Shown here: positions 9,352 through 16,029 of the stretch, one piece after another | Layout of the letters: the number at the start of each line of letters is the position of its first letter | Numbering within the stretch: position 1 is the stretch's first letter | From: an uncultured Treponema sp. | Lineage (GTDB): Bacteria > Spirochaetota > Spirochaetia > Treponematales > Treponemataceae | Assembly: GCA_937901865.1 (NCBI GenBank) | Contig: CALDID010000293.1 | Location: forward strand, 1 to 35,644 | DNA length: 35,644 nucleotides | Reading direction: 5' to 3' | Notes under the pieces: generated by a model | Told to the model about the DNA's origin: nothing | The model's input: only the letters and a program-made list of their open reading frames with translations | The model's database searches: none | Program-made: the position numbers and the translations under genes

Positions 9352-10365
9352 TTATTTAGTTACTCCAGCCGCTTGCATAATATGCCCTGTGTCTACATTC
9401 ATCTTTAGCCCCTCTGCAATAGAGCGCACACAATCCATCTCATACGCCTTCATCTTAAAAAAGCAAAGAAGCACAGCAATCGACTCTGGATAGCGGTGAA
9501 GTAATTTTTCAGCAATTCGATTATCTCGCTTCCGAGCTTCTCCCTCAAACCATCTCGGGTCAAGATTCCACACAACCCCTTCTTCATTCGGGTTTAACAA
9601 ATCTTTGTATTCCCAATCAGCCCATTCAGAATAGCTATCTATCGGATAATCAATAATCTCTATAGCTTTTCTCGCAAGCTCATCTGTTTCATCATGATTC
9701 ACAGAGCTATAAGCTAAACGAGGCAAAATATCCTCTTTTTTCAGCCCGTAATACACTTTCAGACGCATAACCCAAGCTATATTTTTCAGAATATACTCTT
9801 CTTTGAACAACGTTCGTGCAACTTCTCTTTCATTGAGCGGCAATTCTTTTATCGCTTTATCCATTTCATAAATAAATTGCTGGTCAAGTTTTGTGTCGTT
9901 TAATTGTTGTTCATGTATATCTGGTATTTTATTATACCACGAAAATGCAGAATTTTCAGTCATTTTGGCAATATTTGGCCATTCTTTATAGTTAATTTCG
10001 CTAAAAGAGCCAATATCTACCACTTCTGGCATTTTATCTTCATTAAAACAAAGAGCCGCTCCAATCTCTTTTATATTTTCATAATCATAGGAGCGCAATA
10101 AATTTACTAGCAACTTTACAGGTTTTGAATAGCAAGAAACAAGCTTTATATATTCATTGATAAACTTTTCTTCTGTTTTTTTTTCAATTTGGCGTGCAAG
10201 CAAAGTTTCAGGCACAGCTGGCACTTCTTCTGTAAAGAGCAATCCCCACAACTCGTTCAAGCTCTTCACCGAAAAAAGTTTCGCAGCTCTTTCGCCCACA
10301 TAAGACTTTGCTAACATACCGCAAACTTTTGCATACACATAAGCACTTGCCGCAGATTTATCCAT
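9352..10365 (-). CDS. V-type ATP synthase subunit C-like (rotor adaptor)
   Basis: The product is 337 residues, close to the usual length of the prokaryotic subunit C (homologue of eukaryotic d), the funnel that joins the D/F shaft to the K ring. Sequence conservation is weak. Supporting features are the N-terminal AYVYAKVCGMLAKSYVGERA, which matches the family's opening helix with its Y(A/V)xA+xRxM+ pattern, an all-helical composition without membrane segments, and its position directly before subunit I. I am fairly sure because the complex would otherwise lack this part. Confidence 0.8.
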   Translation of the reverse strand: MDKSAASAYVYAKVCGMLAKSYVGERAAKLFSVKSLNELWGLLFTEEVPAVPETLLARQIEKKTEEKFINEYIKLVSCYSKPVKLLVNLLRSYDYENIKEIGAALCFNEDKMPEVVDIGSFSEINYKEWPNIAKMTENSAFSWYNKIPDIHEQQLNDTKLDQQFIYEMDKAIKELPLNEREVARTLFKEEYILKNIAWVMRLKVYYGLKKEDILPRLAYSSVNHDETDELARKAIEIIDYPIDSYSEWADWEYKDLLNPNEEGVVWNLDPRWFEGEARKRDNRIAEKLLHRYPESIAVLLCFFKMKAYEMDCVRSIAEGLKMNVDTGHIMQAAGVTK

Positions 10366-10391
10366 AATCTACCTCAAAACTCTTTAAAATC

Positions 10392-10703
10392 TTATTCGGC
10401 AAAAAACAGCTTATCGAGCAATGCATTAAAAGCAGGAACATCTTTTTCACTAGCCGAGATTCTATTCTGATATGCACTAAAAGCCGCTTCGTGATTCTTT
10501 GTTATCTTATCACTTTCGCTTTTCAATTCAACATCTGCTTTAGACAGCAATTCACCATACTGCTTTTTATACGCCTCATCAGCTCTTGCTCTTGCCTCAG
10601 AAACACGCTTATCAGCCGTCGTCTGCGCATCTACAAGTAAAGACGACGCCTCATGTTCAAGGCTCAACAAATGTTCAATCACATCAGATTCTTTTTCAGC
10701 CAT
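10392..10703 (-). CDS. Probable V-type ATP synthase subunit G/H (peripheral stalk coiled coil)
   Basis: A 103-residue, highly charged, almost entirely helical protein rich in Ala, Glu and Lys (for example RVSEARARADEAYKKQYGEL). It looks like the small coiled-coil partner of subunit E in the peripheral stalk. There is no sequence signature strong enough to prove this; the call rests on composition, size and its position as first gene of the ATPase set, where ahaH/ntpF-type genes usually sit. AGGAAG precedes the ATG. The alternative is an unrelated coiled-coil protein. Confidence 0.65.
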   Translation of the reverse strand: MAEKESDVIEHLLSLEHEASSLLVDAQTTADKRVSEARARADEAYKKQYGELLSKADVELKSESDKITKNHEAAFSAYQNRISASEKDVPAFNALLDKLFFAE

Positions 10704-10714
10704 ACAAACACTTC

Positions 10715-11170
10715 CTACTTATCAAAAGAACACAAAAAGTCGTATACCTCTTGAGCAGACTTCTTTTCCATAACTATATTCACAAAATCAGGATTTTGCA
10801 ACACTTTTGAAAGAGAAGCCAACACTTGCAAATGCTTTTCTCTTTCCTCTGGGGAAATTAAAAGCATAAAAATCAGATTCACAGGAGCATTATCAAGCGC
10901 ATCATAATCAATACCGCTTCGGCTAATACCAATCGCCCCTATAATTCCTTTCACACTATCTGTAATTCCATGAGGAACTGCAATCGCATGAATGATGCCC
11001 GTACTCATTTTTTTCTCGCGTTCCTGTAAAGCCTCTACAGCAGCACTGCGATTTAATTGAGGCTGGACAGACATCAACGATTCAACCATCTCTTCAAAAA
11101 CTTCGTCTTTATCTTCACTCTCAAGGTTCACGATAATTGACTTCGGAGAGAATACCTGTCCAAGTACCAT
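10715..11170 (-). CDS. PTS EIIA(Fru/Ntr)-type protein
   Basis: A 151-residue EIIA domain of the fructose/mannitol family, most like PtsN regulators. The phosphorylatable histidine is His67 in AIAVPHGI, inside the conserved (A/I)xPH block, and the downstream LIFMLLISPEEREKHLQVLASL is the family's second signature. It stands alone, without EIIB or EIIC, so a regulatory role is more likely than sugar transport. Its place between secG and the V-ATPase genes hints at a link between PTS phosphorylation state and energy metabolism, which is inference. GAGGAAAG lies before the ATG. Confidence 0.87.
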   Translation of the reverse strand: MVLGQVFSPKSIIVNLESEDKDEVFEEMVESLMSVQPQLNRSAAVEALQEREKKMSTGIIHAIAVPHGITDSVKGIIGAIGISRSGIDYDALDNAPVNLIFMLLISPEEREKHLQVLASLSKVLQNPDFVNIVMEKKSAQEVYDFLCSFDK

Positions 11171-11185
11171 TTTCTTTCCTCTTAC

Positions 11186-11662
11186 TTATTGTTGTACGCT
11201 ATTTTCACTAGCGTTTTCTGTATTCACTTCACCAGCAGTAGCATCGGCAGCACTCTCTTCACTAGCCGCTTCTGCGCTTTCTTCTGTTGCAGCCTCTGCA
11301 CTCACTTCGCTTGTAGCTTCGGTGCTTGTTTCTTCTTCCCAATACTTCTTTGAAGTTGTATCAGTTGCACTGCTTTCGCCCTGCACTTCGAGAGCTGCTT
11401 CGCTCAAATCTTTTGACTGATGAGCTTTACCGTTCTTTGCCGTTGACAATGCCAAGAAAAAAGCTAACACGAAGAACAATCCTGCAAGAACACCTGTTGT
11501 TTTTGTTACAACATTTGCAGAACGAGAGCCGAATGCCGCGCTGCCGCTTCCAATCATTCCACCCATACCATTACTTTCATCATCCTGTACAAGTACCAAA
11601 AGCACCAAAAGAGCGCAAACAATAATAAAAACTACTAACAGGATACCACCAACTACACCCAT
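11186..11662 (-). CDS. secG: Preprotein translocase subunit SecG with long acidic C-terminal tail
   Basis: SecG assists SecYEG protein export. Two membrane helices are clear (about residues 3-25 and 53-72), joined by the conserved loop QDDESNGMGGMIGSGSAAFG, with G-rich and S-A-F-G signatures. The length of 158 residues is about twice that of a minimal SecG. From about residue 95 onward the extra part is a low-complexity acidic tail of Ala, Glu, Ser and Thr with repeats such as SAEAATEE and SAEAASEE. The tail probably faces the cytoplasm or periplasm as a disordered extension; its role is unknown. It is the first gene after the promoter at 11711-11739 and has GGAG before its ATG. Confidence 0.92.
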   Translation of the reverse strand: MGVVGGILLVVFIIVCALLVLLVLVQDDESNGMGGMIGSGSAAFGSRSANVVTKTTGVLAGLFFVLAFFLALSTAKNGKAHQSKDLSEAALEVQGESSATDTTSKKYWEEETSTEATSEVSAEAATEESAEAASEESAADATAGEVNTENASENSVQQ

Positions 11663-11710
11663 CTTTTGTCTCCAGAAAAATAAAACATCATTGGATTACT
11701 TAGTTCTTTG

Positions 11711-11739
11711 ATAATACTCTAATATCAAATTGTAGTCAA
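11711..11739 (-). promoter_or_regulatory. Sigma-70-type promoter of the secG/V-ATPase operon
   Basis: On the minus strand the sequence reads TTGACT (11734-11739), a 17-bp spacer, then TATTAT (11711-11716). Transcription would start about 40 bp before the secG start codon. No other strong promoter was noticed before the genes downstream to map. Confidence 0.7.
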
Positions 11740-11756
11740 TAAAGTATCTGTCATTT

Positions 11757-13130
11757 TTACTCTCTTTTCTCGTTTAAGTACTGCTCTGAACAATAGACGC
11801 TAATTTGCTCTAACACTTTTTGCGAAACAAAGCTATTTCGATAAAGCAACTTAGTAAAATTCTTTTTATCAAACGCAATAAGTGTCGCCTCTCCGTTTGC
11901 TATTGCAAAATTATCCCGTGTTTTTCCAAGTGTCAGCGACACTTCGCCGAAAAAGCTCCCCTGCTTCAGCACGCTCTCCCCGTCTTCGTGCACTATCTTT
12001 ACGCTTCCCCGAGCAATATAATACGCATATTCCGCCTTGTCCCCTGCCCTATACAGCACTTCTTTATCAGCTAAATACAGCACATTCACTTCTTTTTGCA
12101 ACAGATAATCAGGAAAGACAAAAATCTTATATCTCAGCTTTGAAAGAAGCCTCGTCCTATCTCTATCTTGCAGCACATACAGCTCGCCTAAAAATAATTC
12201 TTTGAAATACTGCATAACAAACATCAATTCTGCACAAAACAAAAACAGCATAAAAAACACATATATGCCCAGCAACATCACTATTAAGCGACTAAACACG
12301 CCATAGACGACATTGTATTTATTGATATTGATAAAAATCGCCATACACTTCTGCACAATAAAGAACGAAAATGTACACAAAAACGCCGTGCACACAGCAA
12401 GATAAAGCGGTATCTTTCTTTCTCTGCCCGCCCCCTTATACATCACCGTGCAAAAGCCTCCTATATACAGGTAAGGCAGAACGACAATCACAAACCTTGT
12501 CAGCGGTCTTTTTATGATTTCCACAATCTCGATAATATATCTGAATTGCGGCAAATGAAGCGATATGAACGACTGTATTTCAAACAATATCGGCAAATTA
12601 AACACCGTCTTTGTCGTACTGCTTAAAAACAGCAATAACGACGACACAATGACAATAAAAATCTCTTCCCCAAACACTATAATTTGGTTTATTATCGGGC
12701 GGCTTTTTACTTTTTCTTTGTAAATATGGTGTATTCCCGTCGAAACAGAGTTAAAAAAGTTCCTCGCCATCCACATCATAAACAGCGACATCACCACTTC
12801 AAACCTGCCAAACGAGCGAAATGAATCTATCACAGACAAAATGCTTTTTGCGCTTATCACGTTGAAAAAAATGCTGTCTGCGCCAAAAAGAGCTATCAGC
12901 GAATCTGTTGAGGCGTGGAGAAAATGCAAAAGAAAAACGGCTATCATCATCACAATCGGAATAAATGAAAACAAAAAACCGAATGTGCAACTAGCCGCAA
13001 AAGAAATTAAGTTATTCTCAAAAAACAGCCCCCCAGCCATAAACAACGCCTGCAAAATAGCACGAGGAGATATGTTTTTTAGTTTTTGTAAAAGGACTTC
13101 ACGAACATCATTCGTCGTAAAGTTTTTCAT
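11757..13130 (-). CDS. YihY/BrkB-family membrane protein fused to a cyclic-nucleotide-binding domain
   Basis: Residues 1 to about 310 form a YihY-type membrane domain with about six hydrophobic helices; the family was once mis-called ribonuclease BN and its function is unknown. Residues of about 340-450 form a CAP_ED/cNMP-binding domain, with AYYIARGSVKIV, the phosphate-binding-cassette-like FFGEVSLTLGKTRDN and a following barrel strand. The cassette has the FGE and R but is not a perfect cAMP site, so the ligand is open. The ATG is preceded by GAGG and lies inside the end of the PilZ-type gene (23 bp overlap), so the two are coupled. It ends 95 bp before secG, and I see no terminator there. 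Confidence 0.87.
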   Translation of the reverse strand: MKNFTTNDVREVLLQKLKNISPRAILQALFMAGGLFFENNLISFAASCTFGFLFSFIPIVMMIAVFLLHFLHASTDSLIALFGADSIFFNVISAKSILSVIDSFRSFGRFEVVMSLFMMWMARNFFNSVSTGIHHIYKEKVKSRPIINQIIVFGEEIFIVIVSSLLLFLSSTTKTVFNLPILFEIQSFISLHLPQFRYIIEIVEIIKRPLTRFVIVVLPYLYIGGFCTVMYKGAGRERKIPLYLAVCTAFLCTFSFFIVQKCMAIFININKYNVVYGVFSRLIVMLLGIYVFFMLFLFCAELMFVMQYFKELFLGELYVLQDRDRTRLLSKLRYKIFVFPDYLLQKEVNVLYLADKEVLYRAGDKAEYAYYIARGSVKIVHEDGESVLKQGSFFGEVSLTLGKTRDNFAIANGEATLIAFDKKNFTKLLYRNSFVSQKVLEQISVYCSEQYLNEKRE

Positions 13131-13935
13131 AATCCTCTATATCTTCAACACCTGCATCTGCAAATGTTGTCTTTTCCAAAATTTCAGCGCAGTAATCTTG
13201 AATCGCCTTTTTTCCTTGCGGCTGCAACAAAGCAGGCACAAAGAGCAAAACGAGCGTAGAGAATTTCTCTCCCTCTTTTACCGCAAAGATAAGCGCAGTC
13301 GATACAACCTGCCTTACTCCCATTCTCAATGTAAAGTTTTTGAGCAAAGAATTTTTCACAAAGCGAGTTGCATAGCTGCTATCCAATTTGCACGCAAAAC
13401 CTACGGAAGAAATATCCAAAAGCTGCATAGTAAGCATTTGCTCATCTTTTTCGCACACAACTTGCGCAGAAGGGTCATTTCCCGTGTTTGCACGCACATA
13501 TTGCCGTTTGCCCTTTGCACCGTTAAGGTCAAGCATTTCCTTAATCGAATTCATCAATTCCGTATTGCCGACAGACGCTGTAATATATCCTGCACTCAAA
13601 TTGTTTTCGACCAAAAACTTTTCTTTGTCTTTTGCACGAGAACGGTTTGAAATCACACCGAGTTTACAAGTCTTTAATACTTCATCATCTTGAAACGATT
13701 TAATAAAATTAAACCACCCATTAGAACTCAAAGAGGCATCGTCAATATTGAGAAAAACTATTGATTCAGGATTATTGCGCAACACGCCTTTTGCAGCTTT
13801 ATACTCTTTTATCGTATAAACTTCATATTCATTCTCTCGCAATTTTCCAGTAACATAAGGGTGTACATTCACAGGAGGTGCAACAAAAAAAATCTTTCTT
13901 CCAAAAATGGAAACATCTATATTAGCATCACTCAT
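13108..13935 (-). CDS. Pseudo-receiver plus PilZ domain protein (probable c-di-GMP effector)
   Basis: The N-terminal 135 residues have the alternating strand and helix pattern of a response-regulator receiver. The phospho-acceptor position reads FLNIDD (Asn in place of Asp) and the N-terminal acidic pair and conserved Lys are missing, so it is a degenerate receiver. The C-terminal half is a PilZ domain with both c-di-GMP contacts intact: RxxxR at Arg144-Arg148 (RQYVR) and DxSxxG at 174-179 (DISSVG). The protein should bind c-di-GMP and pass the signal on, perhaps to the overlapping membrane protein. The start codon has no Shine-Dalgarno sequence and sits 8 bp after a promoter -10 box, so the mRNA is nearly leaderless. 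Confidence 0.85.
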   Translation of the reverse strand: MSDANIDVSIFGRKIFFVAPPVNVHPYVTGKLRENEYEVYTIKEYKAAKGVLRNNPESIVFLNIDDASLSSNGWFNFIKSFQDDEVLKTCKLGVISNRSRAKDKEKFLVENNLSAGYITASVGNTELMNSIKEMLDLNGAKGKRQYVRANTGNDPSAQVVCEKDEQMLTMQLLDISSVGFACKLDSSYATRFVKNSLLKNFTLRMGVRQVVSTALIFAVKEGEKFSTLVLLFVPALLQPQGKKAIQDYCAEILEKTTFADAGVEDIEDYEKLYDE

Positions 13936-13943
13936 ATAAAACC

Positions 13944-13971
13944 ATTATAATCACTTTTTCCAAATTTGCAA
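13944..13971 (-). promoter_or_regulatory. Promoter of the PilZ/YihY pair
   Basis: On the minus strand TTGCAA (13966-13971), 16 bp, then a perfect TATAAT (13944-13949). Only 8 bp separate the -10 box from the ATG at 13935, leaving essentially no 5' leader. Confidence 0.7.
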
Positions 13972-14024
13972 CTGTATACTGAAATTTATTTTATTTTTTT
14001 ACTTTGTGAAAGCCGCTTAGATGA

Positions 14025-14237
14025 GTTTCAAAAGGTACGTTCAACCTTTTTGTCATTCTCGTGCTTGACACTGGAATCTATCTTCTGTAGGCAGTTTTGA
14101 AAAAGAGGCTGTGCCTCAGATTATCGGGGCAAGCCCATAATGACACAATTTTTCTAGCATACCTTTTGTAACAACTCCTATTTCAGAATAGAGATTCCGA
14201 AAACTTGTTCGCCAATGACAGCATACCTTTTTGAAAC
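14025..14237. repeat. Nested palindromic intergenic repeat (possible MITE-like element)
   Basis: This 317-bp gap (13936-14252) holds nested inverted repeats. The inner arms are 14051-14079 and 14118-14145; read toward the centre both share the blocks TGTCATT, GCTTG and AATCT. The outer arms 14025-14039 and 14158-14172 match at 13 of 15 positions as inverted repeats (GTTTCAAAAGGTACG against GTTACAAAAGGTATG). A further copy of the right outer arm lies at 14222-14237. The loop contains the mini-hairpin terminator 14105-14117. The inner arms recall dispersed GTCATTCCCG...CTTGAC palindromes known from many bacterial genomes; that comparison is from memory. No gene is visible in the gap. Confidence 0.6.
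14100..14117 (-). terminator. Mini-hairpin terminator after the GGDEF gene
   Basis: On the minus strand GAGGC, loop ACA, GCCTC, then TTTTT. A 5-bp stem with a 3-nt loop and a T-run, about 135 bp after the stop of the receiver-GGDEF gene. It belongs to the same family as the hairpins at 24333-24387 and 32433-32449. Confidence 0.55.
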
Positions 14238-14252
14238 ACCGCCAAAACGGGA

Positions 14253-15554
14253 TTAGAGCGCGGAAATTTCAACAGAGATTTCTGCGGATTGGGAGACGGG
14301 ATTTTTTTGCCATTCCCGTTTTACGCGCTCTGTAACTATGCCGATATTTTCGCTGGACATTTCAAGCAGCAGCACAAGACACTGATTTTTTGCGCTGGAG
14401 GTGATAACATCGCTTTGACGCAATACTGATTTCACAGTATCAAAAAATGCAATCACGCTGTCATTATTTTGAGAGTGTACCGTAAAAAGTGCAAGATAAG
14501 AGTGATGAGAATAGTTTAGCGAAACGCGGTTTACAAACTGATATATTGTTTTGAACTGCTCTAGCGGAAGATGCATTGCTCCTTTTGAAACAGTGCGCTC
14601 GCCTAAAATCTTTTTCAGATTTGATAAATCGGTGTTCGCTGTTTTTTCATTTGTATTTTTAGCGTGCTCAGAATGAAAAACGAAAGAGCCGTGCTTTCCG
14701 TGATGTTTTACGTTGTATAATGCTTTGTCGGCTTTTTGGTAGAGCGAGTGAAAATCCCTGCCTTCCTCTGGGACAAAAACCGCGCCTACAGACGCTCCGA
14801 GCGGAATCGCCATATCATCGCCGAAAAGTTCTTTTGCCACAGCCACGATTTTTTCGTTTATAAAAGCCGCTTTTTTTGCCACGACATCTTCTGTGAAAAT
14901 GCTCTGGCAAAATGCAATGAACTCATCTCCGCCAAGCCTGCCCACAATGTCGCTTGAGCGCACTGCTTCTCGGCAAATATCGGCAAAATGAATCAAAATC
15001 GTGTCGCCTGCCGCGTGTCCGAAAATGTCGTTTACAAGCTTAAAACTGTCAAGGTCAATCATCAAAAGCGCACCAGAAACTTCCGCGCACAATTCGCTGA
15101 TTTTTGCTTCTGCTGACGCTTTGTTCAAAAGACCTGTCAGGCGGTCGGTTTCGGAAGCACGCTTAAAATGCCTGATTTTATCGGTGGTTTCAAGAATGTT
15201 ATGCACTCGGCGCAAAAGCACATCGGCTCTAAAAGGCTTTCGGATAAAATCTTGCGCTCCTGCCGCAAATCCTTGGCTTTCGGTTTCTTCGTCGCTGTCG
15301 GCTGTCATAAACATAAACGGGATTGGTTCTCTAAAAGCCTTTTTTACCGCCGCCTGCAGCTCAAATCCCGACATTCCCGGCATTCTAAGGTCTGAAAGTA
15401 CGATGTCAGGACGCTCTTTTAGGCAGTATTCAAAAGCCTCTTTTCCAGAAGATACGCAGATTGTGCGGTATTTTGTCTGCAAAATATGATTTGTTATGCG
15501 AAGCGATATTTTTTCGTCGTCTACAATCAAAATCGTTCTGTCTTTGTCTTGCAT
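14253..15554 (-). CDS. Response regulator diguanylate cyclase (REC-GGDEF, with degenerate C-terminal GGDEF-like domain)
   Basis: Makes c-di-GMP from GTP under control of phosphorylation. Receiver domain: residues 5-122, acidic pocket VDDE, phospho-acceptor Asp55 (LSDLRMPG), Thr84 and Lys106. GGDEF domain: about 135-300, with DxLTGLLN-like start, an intact GGDEF at 208-212 and the inhibitory RxxD site RSSD at 199-202, exactly five residues before it, so product inhibition is expected. Residues of about 315-433 look like a second, inactive GGDEF fold (LRQSDVITSSAKNQCLVLLLE). The start at 15554 was chosen because an earlier in-frame TTG would put 12 non-conserved residues ahead of the receiver. 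No Shine-Dalgarno is present, and the -10 box is 7 bp upstream. It is divergent from hpt and the hybrid kinase. Confidence 0.92.
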   Translation of the reverse strand: MQDKDRTILIVDDEKISLRITNHILQTKYRTICVSSGKEAFEYCLKERPDIVLSDLRMPGMSGFELQAAVKKAFREPIPFMFMTADSDEETESQGFAAGAQDFIRKPFRADVLLRRVHNILETTDKIRHFKRASETDRLTGLLNKASAEAKISELCAEVSGALLMIDLDSFKLVNDIFGHAAGDTILIHFADICREAVRSSDIVGRLGGDEFIAFCQSIFTEDVVAKKAAFINEKIVAVAKELFGDDMAIPLGASVGAVFVPEEGRDFHSLYQKADKALYNVKHHGKHGSFVFHSEHAKNTNEKTANTDLSNLKKILGERTVSKGAMHLPLEQFKTIYQFVNRVSLNYSHHSYLALFTVHSQNNDSVIAFFDTVKSVLRQSDVITSSAKNQCLVLLLEMSSENIGIVTERVKREWQKNPVSQSAEISVEISAL

Positions 15555-15561
15555 ACTTATA

Positions 15562-15590
15562 ACTATACCCCAAAATTGCGCTCTCGACAA
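15562..15590 (-). promoter_or_regulatory. Promoter of the REC-GGDEF gene (leaderless arrangement)
   Basis: On the minus strand TTGTCG (15585-15590), 17 bp, TATAGT (15562-15567), then 7 bp to the ATG at 15554. The expected transcription start falls on or next to the start codon. Confidence 0.6.
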
Positions 15591-15645
15591 CTTTTTATTT
15601 TAGTTATAAATGCCGCATATCTAAAATGAATTTATGCAAAAAGTA

Positions 15646-15654
15646 TGATATAAT
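15646..15654 (+). promoter_or_regulatory. Extended -10 promoter of the hpt-kinase operon
   Basis: TGATATAAT, a perfect extended -10 (TGn plus TATAAT at 15649-15654), without a good -35 box. Transcription would begin near 15661, giving a leader of about 17 nt that contains GGAGG (15668-15672) before the ATG at 15678. Confidence 0.65.
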
Positions 15655-15677
15655 GAAAGGTGTTTTTGGAGGAAAAA

Positions 15678-16010
15678 ATGACGATTGAAGACTTGCAGGC
15701 TTTCGGTGCAAATGTAAGAGAAGGGCTTGAGAGGTGTTTGGGCGATGAGGATTTTTATTTGGAAATGGTAAAGATGGGCATTGAAGATGAACGCTTTGAA
15801 GCGATAGAAGACTTCATTCGCGACGGAAAAACAGAAGAGGCTTTTGAGGCGGTACACGCTCTTAAAGGCATTGTGTCGAATCTGGTTTTAACTCCGATTT
15901 TAGAACCGCTTTGTGAGCTGACGGAGCTTTTGCGGGCTAAAAAATCAGGCGATTATGTTGGGCTGTGCCAAAAAATAAAATCTGAGAGAGAAAAGCTGTT
16001 GTCTTTGTAA
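15678..16010 (+). CDS. Histidine phosphotransfer (Hpt) domain protein
   Basis: A 110-residue, all-helical single Hpt domain that would shuttle a phosphoryl group between receivers. The phospho-acceptor is His60 in AVHALKGIVSNL, matching the family's HxLKG signature. I chose the ATG at 15678 and not the in-frame ATG at 15660, because GGAGG at 15668-15672 is ideally placed for the later one. The hybrid kinase begins 19 bp after its stop, so they form an operon. The natural partners are the kinase's second receiver and the divergent REC-GGDEF protein. Confidence 0.88.
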   Translation: MTIEDLQAFGANVREGLERCLGDEDFYLEMVKMGIEDERFEAIEDFIRDGKTEEAFEAVHALKGIVSNLVLTPILEPLCELTELLRAKKSGDYVGLCQKIKSEREKLLSL

Positions 16011-16029
16011 ATTGTTTTTTGGGGTGAAA

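Noticed and set aside
12841..13650. A 269-residue plus-strand open frame opposite the YihY and PilZ genes
   Set aside because: Composition is that of an antisense shadow (rich in Cys, Phe, Ser and Arg), it has no ribosome site, and both opposite-strand genes show clear domains.
16012..16029. TTG at 16012 as start of the hybrid kinase
   Set aside because: It lies 1 bp after the hpt stop with no ribosome site, while GGGGTG precedes the ATG at 16030.
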